Of a DNA stretch of 64,000 nucleotides, positions 51,510 through 60,271 are shown piece after piece. The stretch's first letter is position 1; each line of letters opens with the position of its first letter. The stretch covers positions 124,001-188,000 of the forward strand of contig JAFABB010000051.1 of the NCBI GenBank assembly GCA_023426245.1, given 5' to 3'. The position numbers were made by a program, and so were the translations under genes. Origin of the DNA: Bacillota bacterium (lineage in GTDB: Bacteria; Bacillota; UBA4882; UBA8346). The notes under the pieces were generated by a model. It searched no databases. It was not told the DNA's origin and saw only the letters and a list, made by a program, of their open reading frames with translations.

Positions 51510-51533
51510 AAAAAATAACGAAGGATAAAAGCG

Positions 51534-53111
51534 ATGAATGCAATTAGAGCAGTAAACTTAACCAAGAAATATGGTAATTTTATCGCAAACGACAATGTTA
51601 ATTTAGCGATTCCCAAAGGCGAAATTACTGCAATTGTAGGGGAAAACGGCGCCGGTAAAACGACTTTGATGAATATGTTTTACGGCCTGATACGCCCGAC
51701 TTCCGGCAATATTTTTGTCAACGAACAAGCAGCGGATTTCCATTCGCCTCTCGATGCAATCCATGCCGGTCTGGGGATGGTGCATCAACATTTCAAATTG
51801 GTTCCCAGTCTGCCGATTTATGAAAATATTATGCTTGGAGCCGAGCTTCCGAAAACTTTGACAATTAACAGGCGGTTATCGATTCAATCTCCTTTCATTG
51901 ATAAAAGAAAAGAACGTATTGTAATTGAGAACTTGATTCATGATTATAAATTCGAGCTTGATCCCGATGAACGGGTTGAAAATATCTCGATTGGCGCCAA
52001 ACAGCAGGTCGAAATATTGAAAATGCTTTATCGGAATGTGGATATTTTAATATTCGACGAACCTACAGCTGTTCTGACACCTCAAGAAGTCGACGAGTTG
52101 CTGAATAGTTTCAAAGAATTAAAGAAACAAGGGAAAACCGTCATTTTAATCACGCATAAACTTCGGGAAGTCATGGACGTCAGTGATCTGGTCATTGTAA
52201 TCCAAAGAGGGAAGGTGGTAGGCAATAAACCGACCTGTCAGACAACTACCGGAGAAATAGCCATGATGATGGTCGGCCGTGAAGTGCTTTTTCAAACGGA
52301 GAAAGAACAAAAGGTACTGAAAAACAATCCGGTTGCCTATCGGGTTCAAGGCTTATCCACAATCAACCATTTGGGCAAAAAAGTTTTGGATGATATCAGT
52401 TTTGAAATCAGAGAAGGCGAGATTTTGGGAATCGCCGGTGTAGCGGGTAATGGCCAAAGCGAATTGGTAAAAGTTTTATCCGGGCTGATGGTTTCAACTG
52501 AAGGCACTGTCCACCTTTATGACCGGGAATTAACCAATCAATGGCCGGCCCGGCTTCGCGACATGGGCGTGGGCATAATTCCAGAAGATCGATTCGCCCA
52601 AGGATTATGTAAGGAAATGTCGCTCGGGGAAAATTTAATTGCCGGTTATCACGGAAAGGACCAGTACTGTAAGAAAATCCTACTCAATCAAAAAAGCATT
52701 TGTCAAAACCGGGATGCATTGTTGCAAAAATACGACATCCGGGTTGCGAATCCGGAAGGAGCCGTGGCCCAGTTATCCGGCGGGAATGCTCAAAAGGTGA
52801 TTATTGCCAGAGAGTTTGATTCGGGCTTAAAGGTATTGCTGGCCAGTCAACCAACAAGGGGTGTCGACATTGGTTCGATCGAATTCATCCACCGCTGCAT
52901 CTTGAATTTGCGGCGGCAGAATAAAGCCGTTTTATTGATTTCCAGTGACCTTAGTGAAATTATGAGCCTTAGCGACCGGATTTTGGTGATGTATAAGGGT
53001 AGAATTGTAGGGGAAGTTGCCGGAGAAAAGGTCGATAGTGCAAAGCTGGGACTATTAATGGCAGGCATCGTTAACGAACCTGCGACCGGCTTAAACAGGA
53101 ACCAGGCATAA
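51534..53111 (+). CDS. Nucleoside ABC transporter ATPase, double domain (NupO-like)
   Basis: This 525-residue ATPase has two ABC domains, as in the BMP-type and ribose transporters. The first holds GENGAGKTTLMNMFYG, ISIGAKQQVEILKML and DEPTAVLTP. The second has a degenerate nucleotide loop GVAGNGQSELVKVLSG, LSGGNAQKVIIARE and SQPTRGVDIGSIE. It would energise import by the permeases encoded next. ACGAAGGA lies before ATG 51534. The gap to the binding-protein gene is long and holds a MITE-like insert. Confidence 0.95.
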   Translation: MNAIRAVNLTKKYGNFIANDNVNLAIPKGEITAIVGENGAGKTTLMNMFYGLIRPTSGNIFVNEQAADFHSPLDAIHAGLGMVHQHFKLVPSLPIYENIMLGAELPKTLTINRRLSIQSPFIDKRKERIVIENLIHDYKFELDPDERVENISIGAKQQVEILKMLYRNVDILIFDEPTAVLTPQEVDELLNSFKELKKQGKTVILITHKLREVMDVSDLVIVIQRGKVVGNKPTCQTTTGEIAMMMVGREVLFQTEKEQKVLKNNPVAYRVQGLSTINHLGKKVLDDISFEIREGEILGIAGVAGNGQSELVKVLSGLMVSTEGTVHLYDRELTNQWPARLRDMGVGIIPEDRFAQGLCKEMSLGENLIAGYHGKDQYCKKILLNQKSICQNRDALLQKYDIRVANPEGAVAQLSGGNAQKVIIAREFDSGLKVLLASQPTRGVDIGSIEFIHRCILNLRRQNKAVLLISSDLSEIMSLSDRILVMYKGRIVGEVAGEKVDSAKLGLLMAGIVNEPATGLNRNQA

Positions 53112-53155
53112 AATGATCCTGAAGGGTCCAATAACCTTTAACAATGAGGAACATG

Positions 53156-54247
53156 ATGAAAAACAAGCAGGTAATGATATCTTCAATTTATAGCTCCCTT
53201 CTTCCAATAGTGCTTGCGCTATTTGTCGGCGGGATTATTATTGCAGTGATTGGCGAAAACCCGTTTTTAACTTACCAGATTATGATTCAAAAATCACTTT
53301 TTACCAGCCAGGGTATTTTAAAAACCTTGCATTTTGCGGCCCCTTTGATTTTGACAGGCCTTGGCATTGCGATTACTTTTAAGGCCAATATTTTTAACAT
53401 GGGTGTTGAAGGCGCGGCTGTTTTAGGAGCCTTTTTTGCGGGAGTGGTTGGTTTTAGCCTTAAGGGAATCCATCCGGCATTCCATATTACCCTTTGTCTG
53501 ATAACCGGGATGCTCACCGGAATGATTGTGACTTTCATTCCCGCCATATTGAAGGCTTACTTTAAAGTCAACGAAATGGTTGTTACCTTGATGCTTAATT
53601 ATATCGTGGTTGAGATTGTGAAGTTGTTGGCACAAGGGGTTTATAAAGATCCTGCCTCAGGTTATGTATCGACTTATGCCATAGCCGATAGTGCCATGTT
53701 TAAAAAAATCTTTAACAGTGACTTAACCCTGTTTTTCTTCATAGCACTGATCGTGTTAATTATTTTTTATGTGATTTTTACCAAATCCAAACTGGGCTTT
53801 GAAATCACCGCCATGGGGAAAAATCCGGAATTTGCCGAAGCCACCGGAATGAATGTTGCTCAGAAAATCATTATCATCATGCTAATCAGTGGTGCAGTCA
53901 GCGGTCTTGCCGGAGCCGGTTTCCTGATGAGTGAAAAATACCGTTTCACTCTCGATTTTTTCGGTAACCCGGGACTCGGTTGGGATGGAATGCTGGTTGC
54001 TTTGCTGGCGAACCACAGTCCCATGGGTGTTCTCGTGGTTTCGGTTTTTTATGCCGCTTTGAAAAATGGCAGTGAATATATCGGCCTTTTTACCAATGTG
54101 CCTAAAGATATTGTAGGAGTCATCCAGGGTATCCTGATCCTTTTCCTTTCGGTACGGTTTGTCAGTCAAAATACCAGTCTCAGTAAGAAGGTAAAAAGCC
54201 TATTTTCAAAAAACGCTGTTGAAAATGGAAAAAGCAATTGGCAATGA
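53156..54247 (+). CDS. Nucleoside ABC transporter permease (NupP-like)
   Basis: This is a permease of the BPD_transp_2 family with about ten helices. It shows TFKANIFNMGVEGAAVLGAFFAG and AYFKVNEMVVTLMLNYIVVEI, then the cytoplasmic loop FEITAMGKNPEFAEATGMNV, which contacts the ATPase. These are typical of BmpC/NupP-type nucleoside permeases. Three ATGs are close (53144, 53153, 53156); GAGGA at 53146-53150 best serves the last. It lies about 44 bases after the ATPase gene and pairs with the next permease. Confidence 0.93.
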   Translation: MKNKQVMISSIYSSLLPIVLALFVGGIIIAVIGENPFLTYQIMIQKSLFTSQGILKTLHFAAPLILTGLGIAITFKANIFNMGVEGAAVLGAFFAGVVGFSLKGIHPAFHITLCLITGMLTGMIVTFIPAILKAYFKVNEMVVTLMLNYIVVEIVKLLAQGVYKDPASGYVSTYAIADSAMFKKIFNSDLTLFFFIALIVLIIFYVIFTKSKLGFEITAMGKNPEFAEATGMNVAQKIIIIMLISGAVSGLAGAGFLMSEKYRFTLDFFGNPGLGWDGMLVALLANHSPMGVLVVSVFYAALKNGSEYIGLFTNVPKDIVGVIQGILILFLSVRFVSQNTSLSKKVKSLFSKNAVENGKSNWQ

Positions 54248-54339
54248 TTGAATCATTGCAAGGGATAAGGTAACCGCAGGATTCAAAATCCCTGTTAGTC
54301 GATGGCGAGTGTGAGTGGGGCCATCAAAACGGAAGGAAG

Positions 54340-55263
54340 ATGGATATGAATCTGATTCAAAATATATTATATGATATGGTTTATCATAGTACGCCTTTGA
54401 TATTAGCGGTTTTAGGCGGTCTGTTCGCCCATAAGGCGGGTGTGCTCAATATCGGCCTTGAAGGCATGATGCTGATGGGAGCTTTTTCAAGCGCATTGTT
54501 CCTTCTGCTGACAGGCAGTTTATGGCTGGCTCTTTTGATTAGCGTCCTGCTCACGCTGATATTGGGGTTAATCTTTTCCTATTTCAGTGTTACCCTAAAA
54601 AGTAACTTTATCATCACCGGTTTTGGGATTAATCTGTTTGTGGCGGCGTTAAGTACTTTTGTATTAAAATTCATGAAACTTGCCAACATCAATGTAAGTT
54701 CCATCGTGAATGTATCTGGCTTAAAAATTTCCATACCTTTTATTTCGCAAATACCGGCATTGGGAAATATTCTAAGCGGACATACGGCTATCACGTATAC
54801 CGGTTTCATTTTAATCATGGTTACCAGCATCCTGTTATATTACACGAAATTTGGAGTTTATGTCAGAGTGGTTGGAGAAAATGAAGAGGCGGCCAGGTCG
54901 GTGGGCATTCGGGTCAATAACGTCAAATATGCCGCAGTCCTCATTGGCGCGGCTCTTTGTGCCCTTGCCGGAATGGAACTCTCTGTTGAACGGATGGCTC
55001 TTTTCACCAATAATATGACGGCCGGACGAGGTTTTATTGCAATTGCCGCCATTTATTGCGGCAGGGGTGAACCGTTGCGATGCGCGCTTTATGCTTTGCT
55101 TTTTGGCCTTGCCAAATCTTTGGCAATTAATTTGGCGCTCTTTGCCGGACCGATATCGGGATTATTCGAAATTGTGCCCTATCTTGCGATTATTGTCGTT
55201 TTAATGATGGTTTCGGTTCTTCAAAACCGTAATAATACCATGAGGGGATTTAAACTTGAGTAA
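54340..55263 (+). CDS. Nucleoside ABC transporter permease (NupQ-like)
   Basis: This 307-residue permease of the same superfamily starts with MVYHSTPLILAVLGGLFAHKAGVLNIGLEGMMLMGAFSSA, the family signature. The ATPase-facing loop is VRVVGENEEAARSVGIRVNNVKYAAV. AAGGAAG precedes ATG 54340. The last eight bases overlap the cysteine-hydrolase gene, linking transport and catabolism in one coupled message. Confidence 0.94.
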   Translation: MDMNLIQNILYDMVYHSTPLILAVLGGLFAHKAGVLNIGLEGMMLMGAFSSALFLLLTGSLWLALLISVLLTLILGLIFSYFSVTLKSNFIITGFGINLFVAALSTFVLKFMKLANINVSSIVNVSGLKISIPFISQIPALGNILSGHTAITYTGFILIMVTSILLYYTKFGVYVRVVGENEEAARSVGIRVNNVKYAAVLIGAALCALAGMELSVERMALFTNNMTAGRGFIAIAAIYCGRGEPLRCALYALLFGLAKSLAINLALFAGPISGLFEIVPYLAIIVVLMMVSVLQNRNNTMRGFKLE

Positions 55264-55825
55264 ATCAGCGCTCATCATTGTAGATATGCTAAAGGATTTC
55301 ACCGACCCGGAAGGCCTTGTCTATTATCCGCAAAATCAGGAAGTTTTGCCGCGGATAAAACGAGTGTTGGAAGAATGCCGGAATCATGGCTTGTTAATCA
55401 TTTTTTTGAAACATTTTTACCGGAAAGATAAATTCGATAAAAATCTTCAAAATATGAGACCCTGTTGCCTTGAAGGAACAGATGGCGATGAAATCGATCC
55501 ATCGCTCACGGTCGATCCGGTGAAAGATTATGTAATCAAGAAACGTCGTTATAGCGGGTTTGTTGGAACGGACCTGGATATGGTGTTGCGCGAAAATCAA
55601 ATTGAAACTGTAATTATCGTCGGAACGAAAACCAATTGTTGTATCCGGGCCACGGTCACCGATGCATATAATCTCGATTATTTGCCGATAGTCATTGAAG
55701 ATTGCGTCGCAACCAATAGCGAAACAGTCAATCAGGTCCATTTGACCGATATCAAAAAATATTTTGGAAAGGTCATCCCATCGGAAGAACTTTTTAACCT
55801 TTTGAACAAAGGGGAAATTTTTTAA
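55256..55825 (+). CDS. Isochorismatase-family cysteine hydrolase
   Basis: This 189-residue hydrolase has the isochorismatase/nicotinamidase fold. The triad is visible: D10 (IIVDMLKDF), a Lys in VIKKRRYSGF (about residue 95) and C129 (GTKTNCCIRATVTDAY). Family members cut amides such as nicotinamide, N-carbamoylsarcosine or ureidoacrylate. The start is TTG 55256, overlapping the permease. In a nucleoside operon a role in base degradation or salvage, for example amide hydrolysis of a released base, is plausible but not shown. Confidence 0.88.
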   Translation: MSKSALIIVDMLKDFTDPEGLVYYPQNQEVLPRIKRVLEECRNHGLLIIFLKHFYRKDKFDKNLQNMRPCCLEGTDGDEIDPSLTVDPVKDYVIKKRRYSGFVGTDLDMVLRENQIETVIIVGTKTNCCIRATVTDAYNLDYLPIVIEDCVATNSETVNQVHLTDIKKYFGKVIPSEELFNLLNKGEIF

Positions 55826-56782
55826 ATGAAATACGACATGATCACCAGTGGATACGTAAGTATCGACCGGATTATCAAGACCAAGACTCCGGTCCGCTAC
55901 GGATATACTTCCATCATTGAAAATAGCGATAATGCCAGGATTTATTACGGGGGTTGTCCCACAAATATTGCATATCTGGTTGCAAGGCTCGGTCTATCGG
56001 CTCTTCCTATTATCCGCTTGGGCGAAATCGATTATCAGGAGAACGGATTTTATGAGTATTTAAAGAATGCCGCTGTTTGTCTTGACGCCATCAGCTTTGT
56101 GCCCGGGGAAACCACTTCCAATTGTTACTTGCTTTCGGATCAAGACAACAATCACATTGCGATTTTTTATCCGGGCGCTATGGATAGCAAATATGCCGCT
56201 GGAATGAAGGATGATTTTTTTAGGGAGGCCCGCATCGCCGTACTTACGGTAGGGTCCTATGATGATAATGTCGAGTTTTATCAAAAGTGTCTTCATTATA
56301 ATGTTCCGCTTGTTTTTGGAATGAAGTGCGATTTTGAGGCTTTTCCCAAAGAATTGTTCCGGAAAATCCTATTTTCCAGTAAAATCGTTTTTACCAATCA
56401 GGAAGAACGCCGGGAAATCGAAAGTATTTTTAGCTTTTCCGCCATTACCGAGTTGTTTGAAAAAGGAAAGGCCGAGGTTATTGTGACGACTCAGGGTAAA
56501 TCGGGAAGCATTGCTTATCAAAAATCCCCTCAAGGGATTATTTCCAACACCGTTCCCGCCGCGGTATATGGGAAAGTAGTCGATACAAGCGGTTCCGGAG
56601 ACGCCTATATGGCCGGATTTTTGTATGGTTACTTAAATGGAGCCCCCGTTGATGAATGTTGTAAAATGGGCAGTGTACTTTCGTCTTTTATTATCGAGAA
56701 AGTCGGTTGCACCACCAATGCCCCCGACCGCGAGCAATTTTTAAAACGTTATCAGGATTTTTGCCTACAAGAAAGGAAATGA
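55826..56782 (+). CDS. PfkB-family sugar or nucleoside kinase
   Basis: This 318-residue ribokinase-fold enzyme has the sugar-side glycine motif YGGCPTNIAYLVARLG at 41-56 and the ATP-side motif D253-TSGSGD259 with D259 as catalytic base. The first motif resembles archaeal-type nucleoside kinases more than fructokinases. The start follows the preceding stop directly, with no spacer (TAAATG). Beside a nucleoside phosphorylase it may phosphorylate the nucleoside itself or the pentose 1-phosphate made from it. Confidence 0.9.
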   Translation: MKYDMITSGYVSIDRIIKTKTPVRYGYTSIIENSDNARIYYGGCPTNIAYLVARLGLSALPIIRLGEIDYQENGFYEYLKNAAVCLDAISFVPGETTSNCYLLSDQDNNHIAIFYPGAMDSKYAAGMKDDFFREARIAVLTVGSYDDNVEFYQKCLHYNVPLVFGMKCDFEAFPKELFRKILFSSKIVFTNQEERREIESIFSFSAITELFEKGKAEVIVTTQGKSGSIAYQKSPQGIISNTVPAAVYGKVVDTSGSGDAYMAGFLYGYLNGAPVDECCKMGSVLSSFIIEKVGCTTNAPDREQFLKRYQDFCLQERK

Positions 56783-56783
56783 C

Positions 56784-57542
56784 ATGGAGACACTTTATTT
56801 ACGCGGTGAGGAACAATCCATAGCCAAATATGTGATTTTTTCAGGCGACCCTTGGCGCGTTGAGACTTTGGCTAACTTACTGGAAGATCCTAAACACATC
56901 GCTTTTAACCGGGAGTTTAATACTTATACCGGAACGTATCGGGGGCTTCCGGTGACCGTTTCTTCGACCGGAATCGGAGCGCCCTCAGCCGCCATTGCCA
57001 TGGAGGAAATGTACCAATGTGGTATGGAGGTTGCTATTCGGATGGGTACCACGATGGGTCTTCGGGATGATTTGTTGGGAAAGCTGATTATTCCCACCGG
57101 GGTCATGCGGGAAGAAGCGACAAGCAGTACGTATGTGCCTGTATCCTATCCGGCCGTTGCTGATATTGAACTGTTAAACTGCATGAACCAAAGCGTACTG
57201 CACAACGATAGAGGTTATGTGAATGGAGTTACGGCCTCGATGGATGGATTTTATAGCCGGATGCGGGAATCCAAACTCAGCCATAAAATGCAAACCGATA
57301 TCGCTCAGACTTTTGAGCAGCTTAAAAAATTTAATATTTTGGCTGTCGATATGGAATCCAGCTGTATGTTGGTTTTAGCGAACTTAATGGGTATTAAGTG
57401 CTGCATCGTCACAATGACCACAGTGCTGGAGAATCTCAAGCAATCTCTCATGGGTGCGGAGCGAAAACAGGCAGAGCAAGATCTCTGTCAGATAGTACTG
57501 GATGGACTAAAAATTTATCAAAAAGAGGTTGATTCAAAATGA
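56784..57542 (+). CDS. Nucleoside phosphorylase (PNP/UDP family)
   Basis: This 252-residue phosphorylase of the hexameric PNP/uridine phosphorylase family has the phosphate-binding FSGDPWRVETLA (GDP 21-23), IRMGTTMGL (R86) and the ribose-binding AVDMESS (DME 189-191). ASMDGFY aligns with the uridine phosphorylase base loop, but the Gln-x-Arg that reads uracil is not present, so the base is unclear. It starts one base after the kinase stop and overlaps the BtpA gene by four bases. It would release base and pentose 1-phosphate from an imported nucleoside. Confidence 0.9.
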   Translation: METLYLRGEEQSIAKYVIFSGDPWRVETLANLLEDPKHIAFNREFNTYTGTYRGLPVTVSSTGIGAPSAAIAMEEMYQCGMEVAIRMGTTMGLRDDLLGKLIIPTGVMREEATSSTYVPVSYPAVADIELLNCMNQSVLHNDRGYVNGVTASMDGFYSRMRESKLSHKMQTDIAQTFEQLKKFNILAVDMESSCMLVLANLMGIKCCIVTMTTVLENLKQSLMGAERKQAEQDLCQIVLDGLKIYQKEVDSK

Positions 57543-58333
57543 ACAATATCGATTTTTTAGGCACAGGGAAACGCTTCGTTATTGGTATGGTTCATTGCCT
57601 GGCTCTACCGGGAATGCCCGGGTTTTGCGGAGATATGAAAAAAGTCATTGATCAGGCTGTTTCCGATGGGATCACCCTTGAAAAATCCGGGATGGATGCC
57701 ATTATTGTGGAAAATATGGGCGATAATCCTTTCGGTGTTGTTTTGGATACGGAACAATCCTGCGCTTTGGCAGTCGTAAGCGCTCATGTGTCTGCCGCGG
57801 TAAAAATCCCTATCGGAATCGATGCGGCAATGAATGACTATAAGACTTCTCTCTCCATTGCCAAGGCTGTTGGCGGTGGATTTGTCAGAATACCTGTTTT
57901 TGTTGATACCGTTGAGTTTTTTGGCGGAATTATCAAACCTTGCGCCAGAGAAGCAATGATTTTCAGGAAAAATTTGGGGGCGGAAGGCATTAAGGTATTG
58001 GCGGACATTCAAGTGAAGCACACCCATATGGTGCTTCCCCATATTACCATTGAAGATTCGGCTAAAGCCGCTGAATCCTGCGGCGCGGATGCAATTATCG
58101 TGACCGGGACTCATTTCGGGGTGGAGACACCGATTGAAATCATTCAGCGGGTCCGAAAGGTCACCAAGTTGCCTTTGATTGCGGGCAGTGGAGTAAAGAC
58201 AACCAACATTAAAGACCAACTTTCCATTGCGGACGGCGCCATCGTAGGAACAAGCCTGAAGGAAGGCGGGATGCTTGATAATCCCGTGTCTTTAAAGTTG
58301 GCAAGTGAATTAATCAGCACATTAAAAGGATAA
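57539..58333 (+). CDS. BtpA/SgcQ-family TIM-barrel protein
   Basis: This 264-residue protein of the BtpA family is clear from VIGMVHCLALPGMPGF at the start and DAIIVENMGDNPFGV. GTHFGVETP and GSGVKTTNI near the end would be phosphate-binding loops in this barrel. SgcQ of E. coli lies in an uncharacterised sugar operon, and BtpA was named for photosystem I assembly in cyanobacteria; the reaction is not established. Its coupling to phosphorylase and alcohol dehydrogenase genes here suggests an enzymatic role with a phosphorylated sugar. Confidence 0.9.
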   Translation: MNNIDFLGTGKRFVIGMVHCLALPGMPGFCGDMKKVIDQAVSDGITLEKSGMDAIIVENMGDNPFGVVLDTEQSCALAVVSAHVSAAVKIPIGIDAAMNDYKTSLSIAKAVGGGFVRIPVFVDTVEFFGGIIKPCAREAMIFRKNLGAEGIKVLADIQVKHTHMVLPHITIEDSAKAAESCGADAIIVTGTHFGVETPIEIIQRVRKVTKLPLIAGSGVKTTNIKDQLSIADGAIVGTSLKEGGMLDNPVSLKLASELISTLKG

Positions 58334-59491
58334 GTGATCAAAATGATGAGACCGATGAAACTGGCGGGCAGCCAATTGATGTTTGGTTTAAACTGTCTGG
58401 AACACTTAAAATCTCTCTCCGGGACGAAAGCTTTCATTGTTACCGGCGGTTCAAGTATGAATAAAAGCGGTATTCTTCAAAAGGTCATTGATTTATTGGG
58501 AGAAGCCGGGATTGCCAGTGAAGTTTTTTCAGGGGTAGAGCCTGATCCCTTATTTAGTACTGTTTATCAAGGCGCACAGGCAATGAAGATTTTTGAACCG
58601 GATATTATCGTCGCTTTAGGCGGCGGTTCGGCAATGGATGCGGCTAAGGCAATGTGGGTTTATTATGAGCATCCTGAGCTCACGAAATTGTCCGATATAC
58701 TACCGCCCCATGGGATACCAAAACTTAGACAGAAAGCCATGATGGTATGCATACCGTCAACCAGCGGCACCGCCAGCGAGGTTAGCCGTTCAGTCGTCAT
58801 CACCGAAGACGGGACTCATATGAAATACGGCATTGGGAATATGGAAATGATGCCGGATGTGGCAATTTGCGATCCGCAAGTCACCCTGACCATGCCACCC
58901 CAAATAACCGCGGAAACAGGATTGGATGCGCTTACCCATGCTTTGGAAGCGCTGGTTTCTACCAGAGCGAATTACCTCAGCCATATTTTAGCGGTGGCGG
59001 CGGCTAAGGATATCATTCATTATTTGCCCCAAGCCTATCAGGATGGTTCCAATCTGGAATACCGGGAAAAAATGCTTAATGCTTCCATGACCGCAGGACT
59101 TGCATTTACCAATGTGTCATTGGGTATCGTTCATTCCATGGCCCACACGATCGGCAGTCTTTTCGGCATCTCTCATGGATTGGCCGATGCGGTGTTGCTT
59201 CCTTACGTTATCGCTTTTAACCGGATAGAAGAGTCCGCCCGGGCGACTTATGATGCATTTGCCGGGGAAATTGGCAGGGAAGACATTGTGGAGGTCGTAA
59301 AAGAATTGAACCGTAGTCTGGGTATCCCTGCTTCTTTTGGGGATATTATCAAGAATCAAGAGGAATATATTATCAAGCTGGATACCATGGCAGAAATGGC
59401 TAAAAAAGACGGCTGTACGAAAACTAATCCCGTGATACCCGGCAAAGATGAATTCAAATCGTTATTTATGAAAGCTTATCGTGGAGAGTAA
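58334..59491 (+). CDS. Iron-containing alcohol dehydrogenase
   Basis: This 385-residue group III alcohol dehydrogenase has the nucleotide motif ALGGGSAMDAAKAMW near 95-108. PSTSGTASEVSRSVV lies in the coenzyme region, and the metal ligands are in GLDALTHALEA and GIVHSMAHTIGSLFGISHGLAD. It oxidises alcohols or, more often, reduces aldehydes such as lactaldehyde, acetaldehyde or butyraldehyde. The start is GTG 58334 or ATG 58343, directly after the BtpA stop. It probably reduces an aldehyde product of the pathway. Confidence 0.93.
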   Translation: MIKMMRPMKLAGSQLMFGLNCLEHLKSLSGTKAFIVTGGSSMNKSGILQKVIDLLGEAGIASEVFSGVEPDPLFSTVYQGAQAMKIFEPDIIVALGGGSAMDAAKAMWVYYEHPELTKLSDILPPHGIPKLRQKAMMVCIPSTSGTASEVSRSVVITEDGTHMKYGIGNMEMMPDVAICDPQVTLTMPPQITAETGLDALTHALEALVSTRANYLSHILAVAAAKDIIHYLPQAYQDGSNLEYREKMLNASMTAGLAFTNVSLGIVHSMAHTIGSLFGISHGLADAVLLPYVIAFNRIEESARATYDAFAGEIGREDIVEVVKELNRSLGIPASFGDIIKNQEEYIIKLDTMAEMAKKDGCTKTNPVIPGKDEFKSLFMKAYRGE

Positions 59492-59548
59492 AACTCTCGC
59501 CCAAGGATACAAATATAATTTGACATCAGCAGAAAGGTTTGAACCATC

Positions 59549-60271
59549 ATGAAATTGATCTGTTATTTATCAAACGGTTACCCGACGATTGAATCTTGCA
59601 TCCAGATTGCGGATGAATATGTAAATGCCGGATGCGATATCATTGAAGTGGATTTCCCCTCCGCCAACCCTTTTTTAGAGGGAGAATACATTGCCGGAAG
59701 AATGAAGGAAGCCCTCAGAAATTGCAGTGATTATGAAAAGTATATGGATGGTATCGGGCAAATGAAATCCAATCATCCGGATACCCAATATCTCATTGTG
59801 ATTTACGAGGAAACAATCAAAAATATAGGGGTGGAACGTTTCATCCGGTTTTGCATTCAAAATCAAATCCGCGATATCATTTATGTTGGCGGCAATAATA
59901 AGGCTGTCAAAGACCCATTGGTGGACAGTGGTATCCGAATCTCCTGTTATGTTCAATTTCATATGGCGGAAGAAGAAATCGCGGCAGCTGTTTCATCCAA
60001 CGGATTTGTATATATGCAGGCCAAGCCGACCAGTAACAATGTAAATCCGAAGTTTTCCACCTTAAAGTCTTGCATCCAGGAGTTAAAAAGAAGGGGAATC
60101 CATAGAGAAATCTATGCCGGAGTTGGCATTTACACCACCGATGACATTGAAATGGCCAGAAATTCCGGCGCCGATGCCGTCTTTGTCGGCAGTACGATTT
60201 TGAAACTGCAAAATGATATTCCCCAAATGAAAGAAAAAATCGCGGAGCTTAAAAAAGCCTGTAGTGGCTGA
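59549..60271 (+). CDS. Stand-alone TrpA-like TIM-barrel lyase
   Basis: This 240-residue protein is like the tryptophan synthase alpha chain. The catalytic Glu49 of TrpA is matched by E33 (DIIEVDFPSANPF), but the Asp60 position is E44 and Asp56 is N40. The phosphate site is kept: GVGIYTTDD (191-199) and FVGSTIL (212-218). No trpB or other tryptophan gene is near, so it is not part of tryptophan synthesis. TrpA does a retro-aldol cleavage that releases glyceraldehyde 3-phosphate, so a related cleavage of a phosphorylated sugar is a reasonable guess. It is the last gene of the operon and ends before a terminator. Confidence 0.85.
   Translation: MKLICYLSNGYPTIESCIQIADEYVNAGCDIIEVDFPSANPFLEGEYIAGRMKEALRNCSDYEKYMDGIGQMKSNHPDTQYLIVIYEETIKNIGVERFIRFCIQNQIRDIIYVGGNNKAVKDPLVDSGIRISCYVQFHMAEEEIAAAVSSNGFVYMQAKPTSNNVNPKFSTLKSCIQELKRRGIHREIYAGVGIYTTDDIEMARNSGADAVFVGSTILKLQNDIPQMKEKIAELKKACSG

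Noticed and set aside
57605..58219. Minus-strand 204-residue open frame in the BtpA gene
   Set aside because: The composition is His/Asn/Phe-rich as expected of an antisense frame; BtpA on the plus strand is clearly real.
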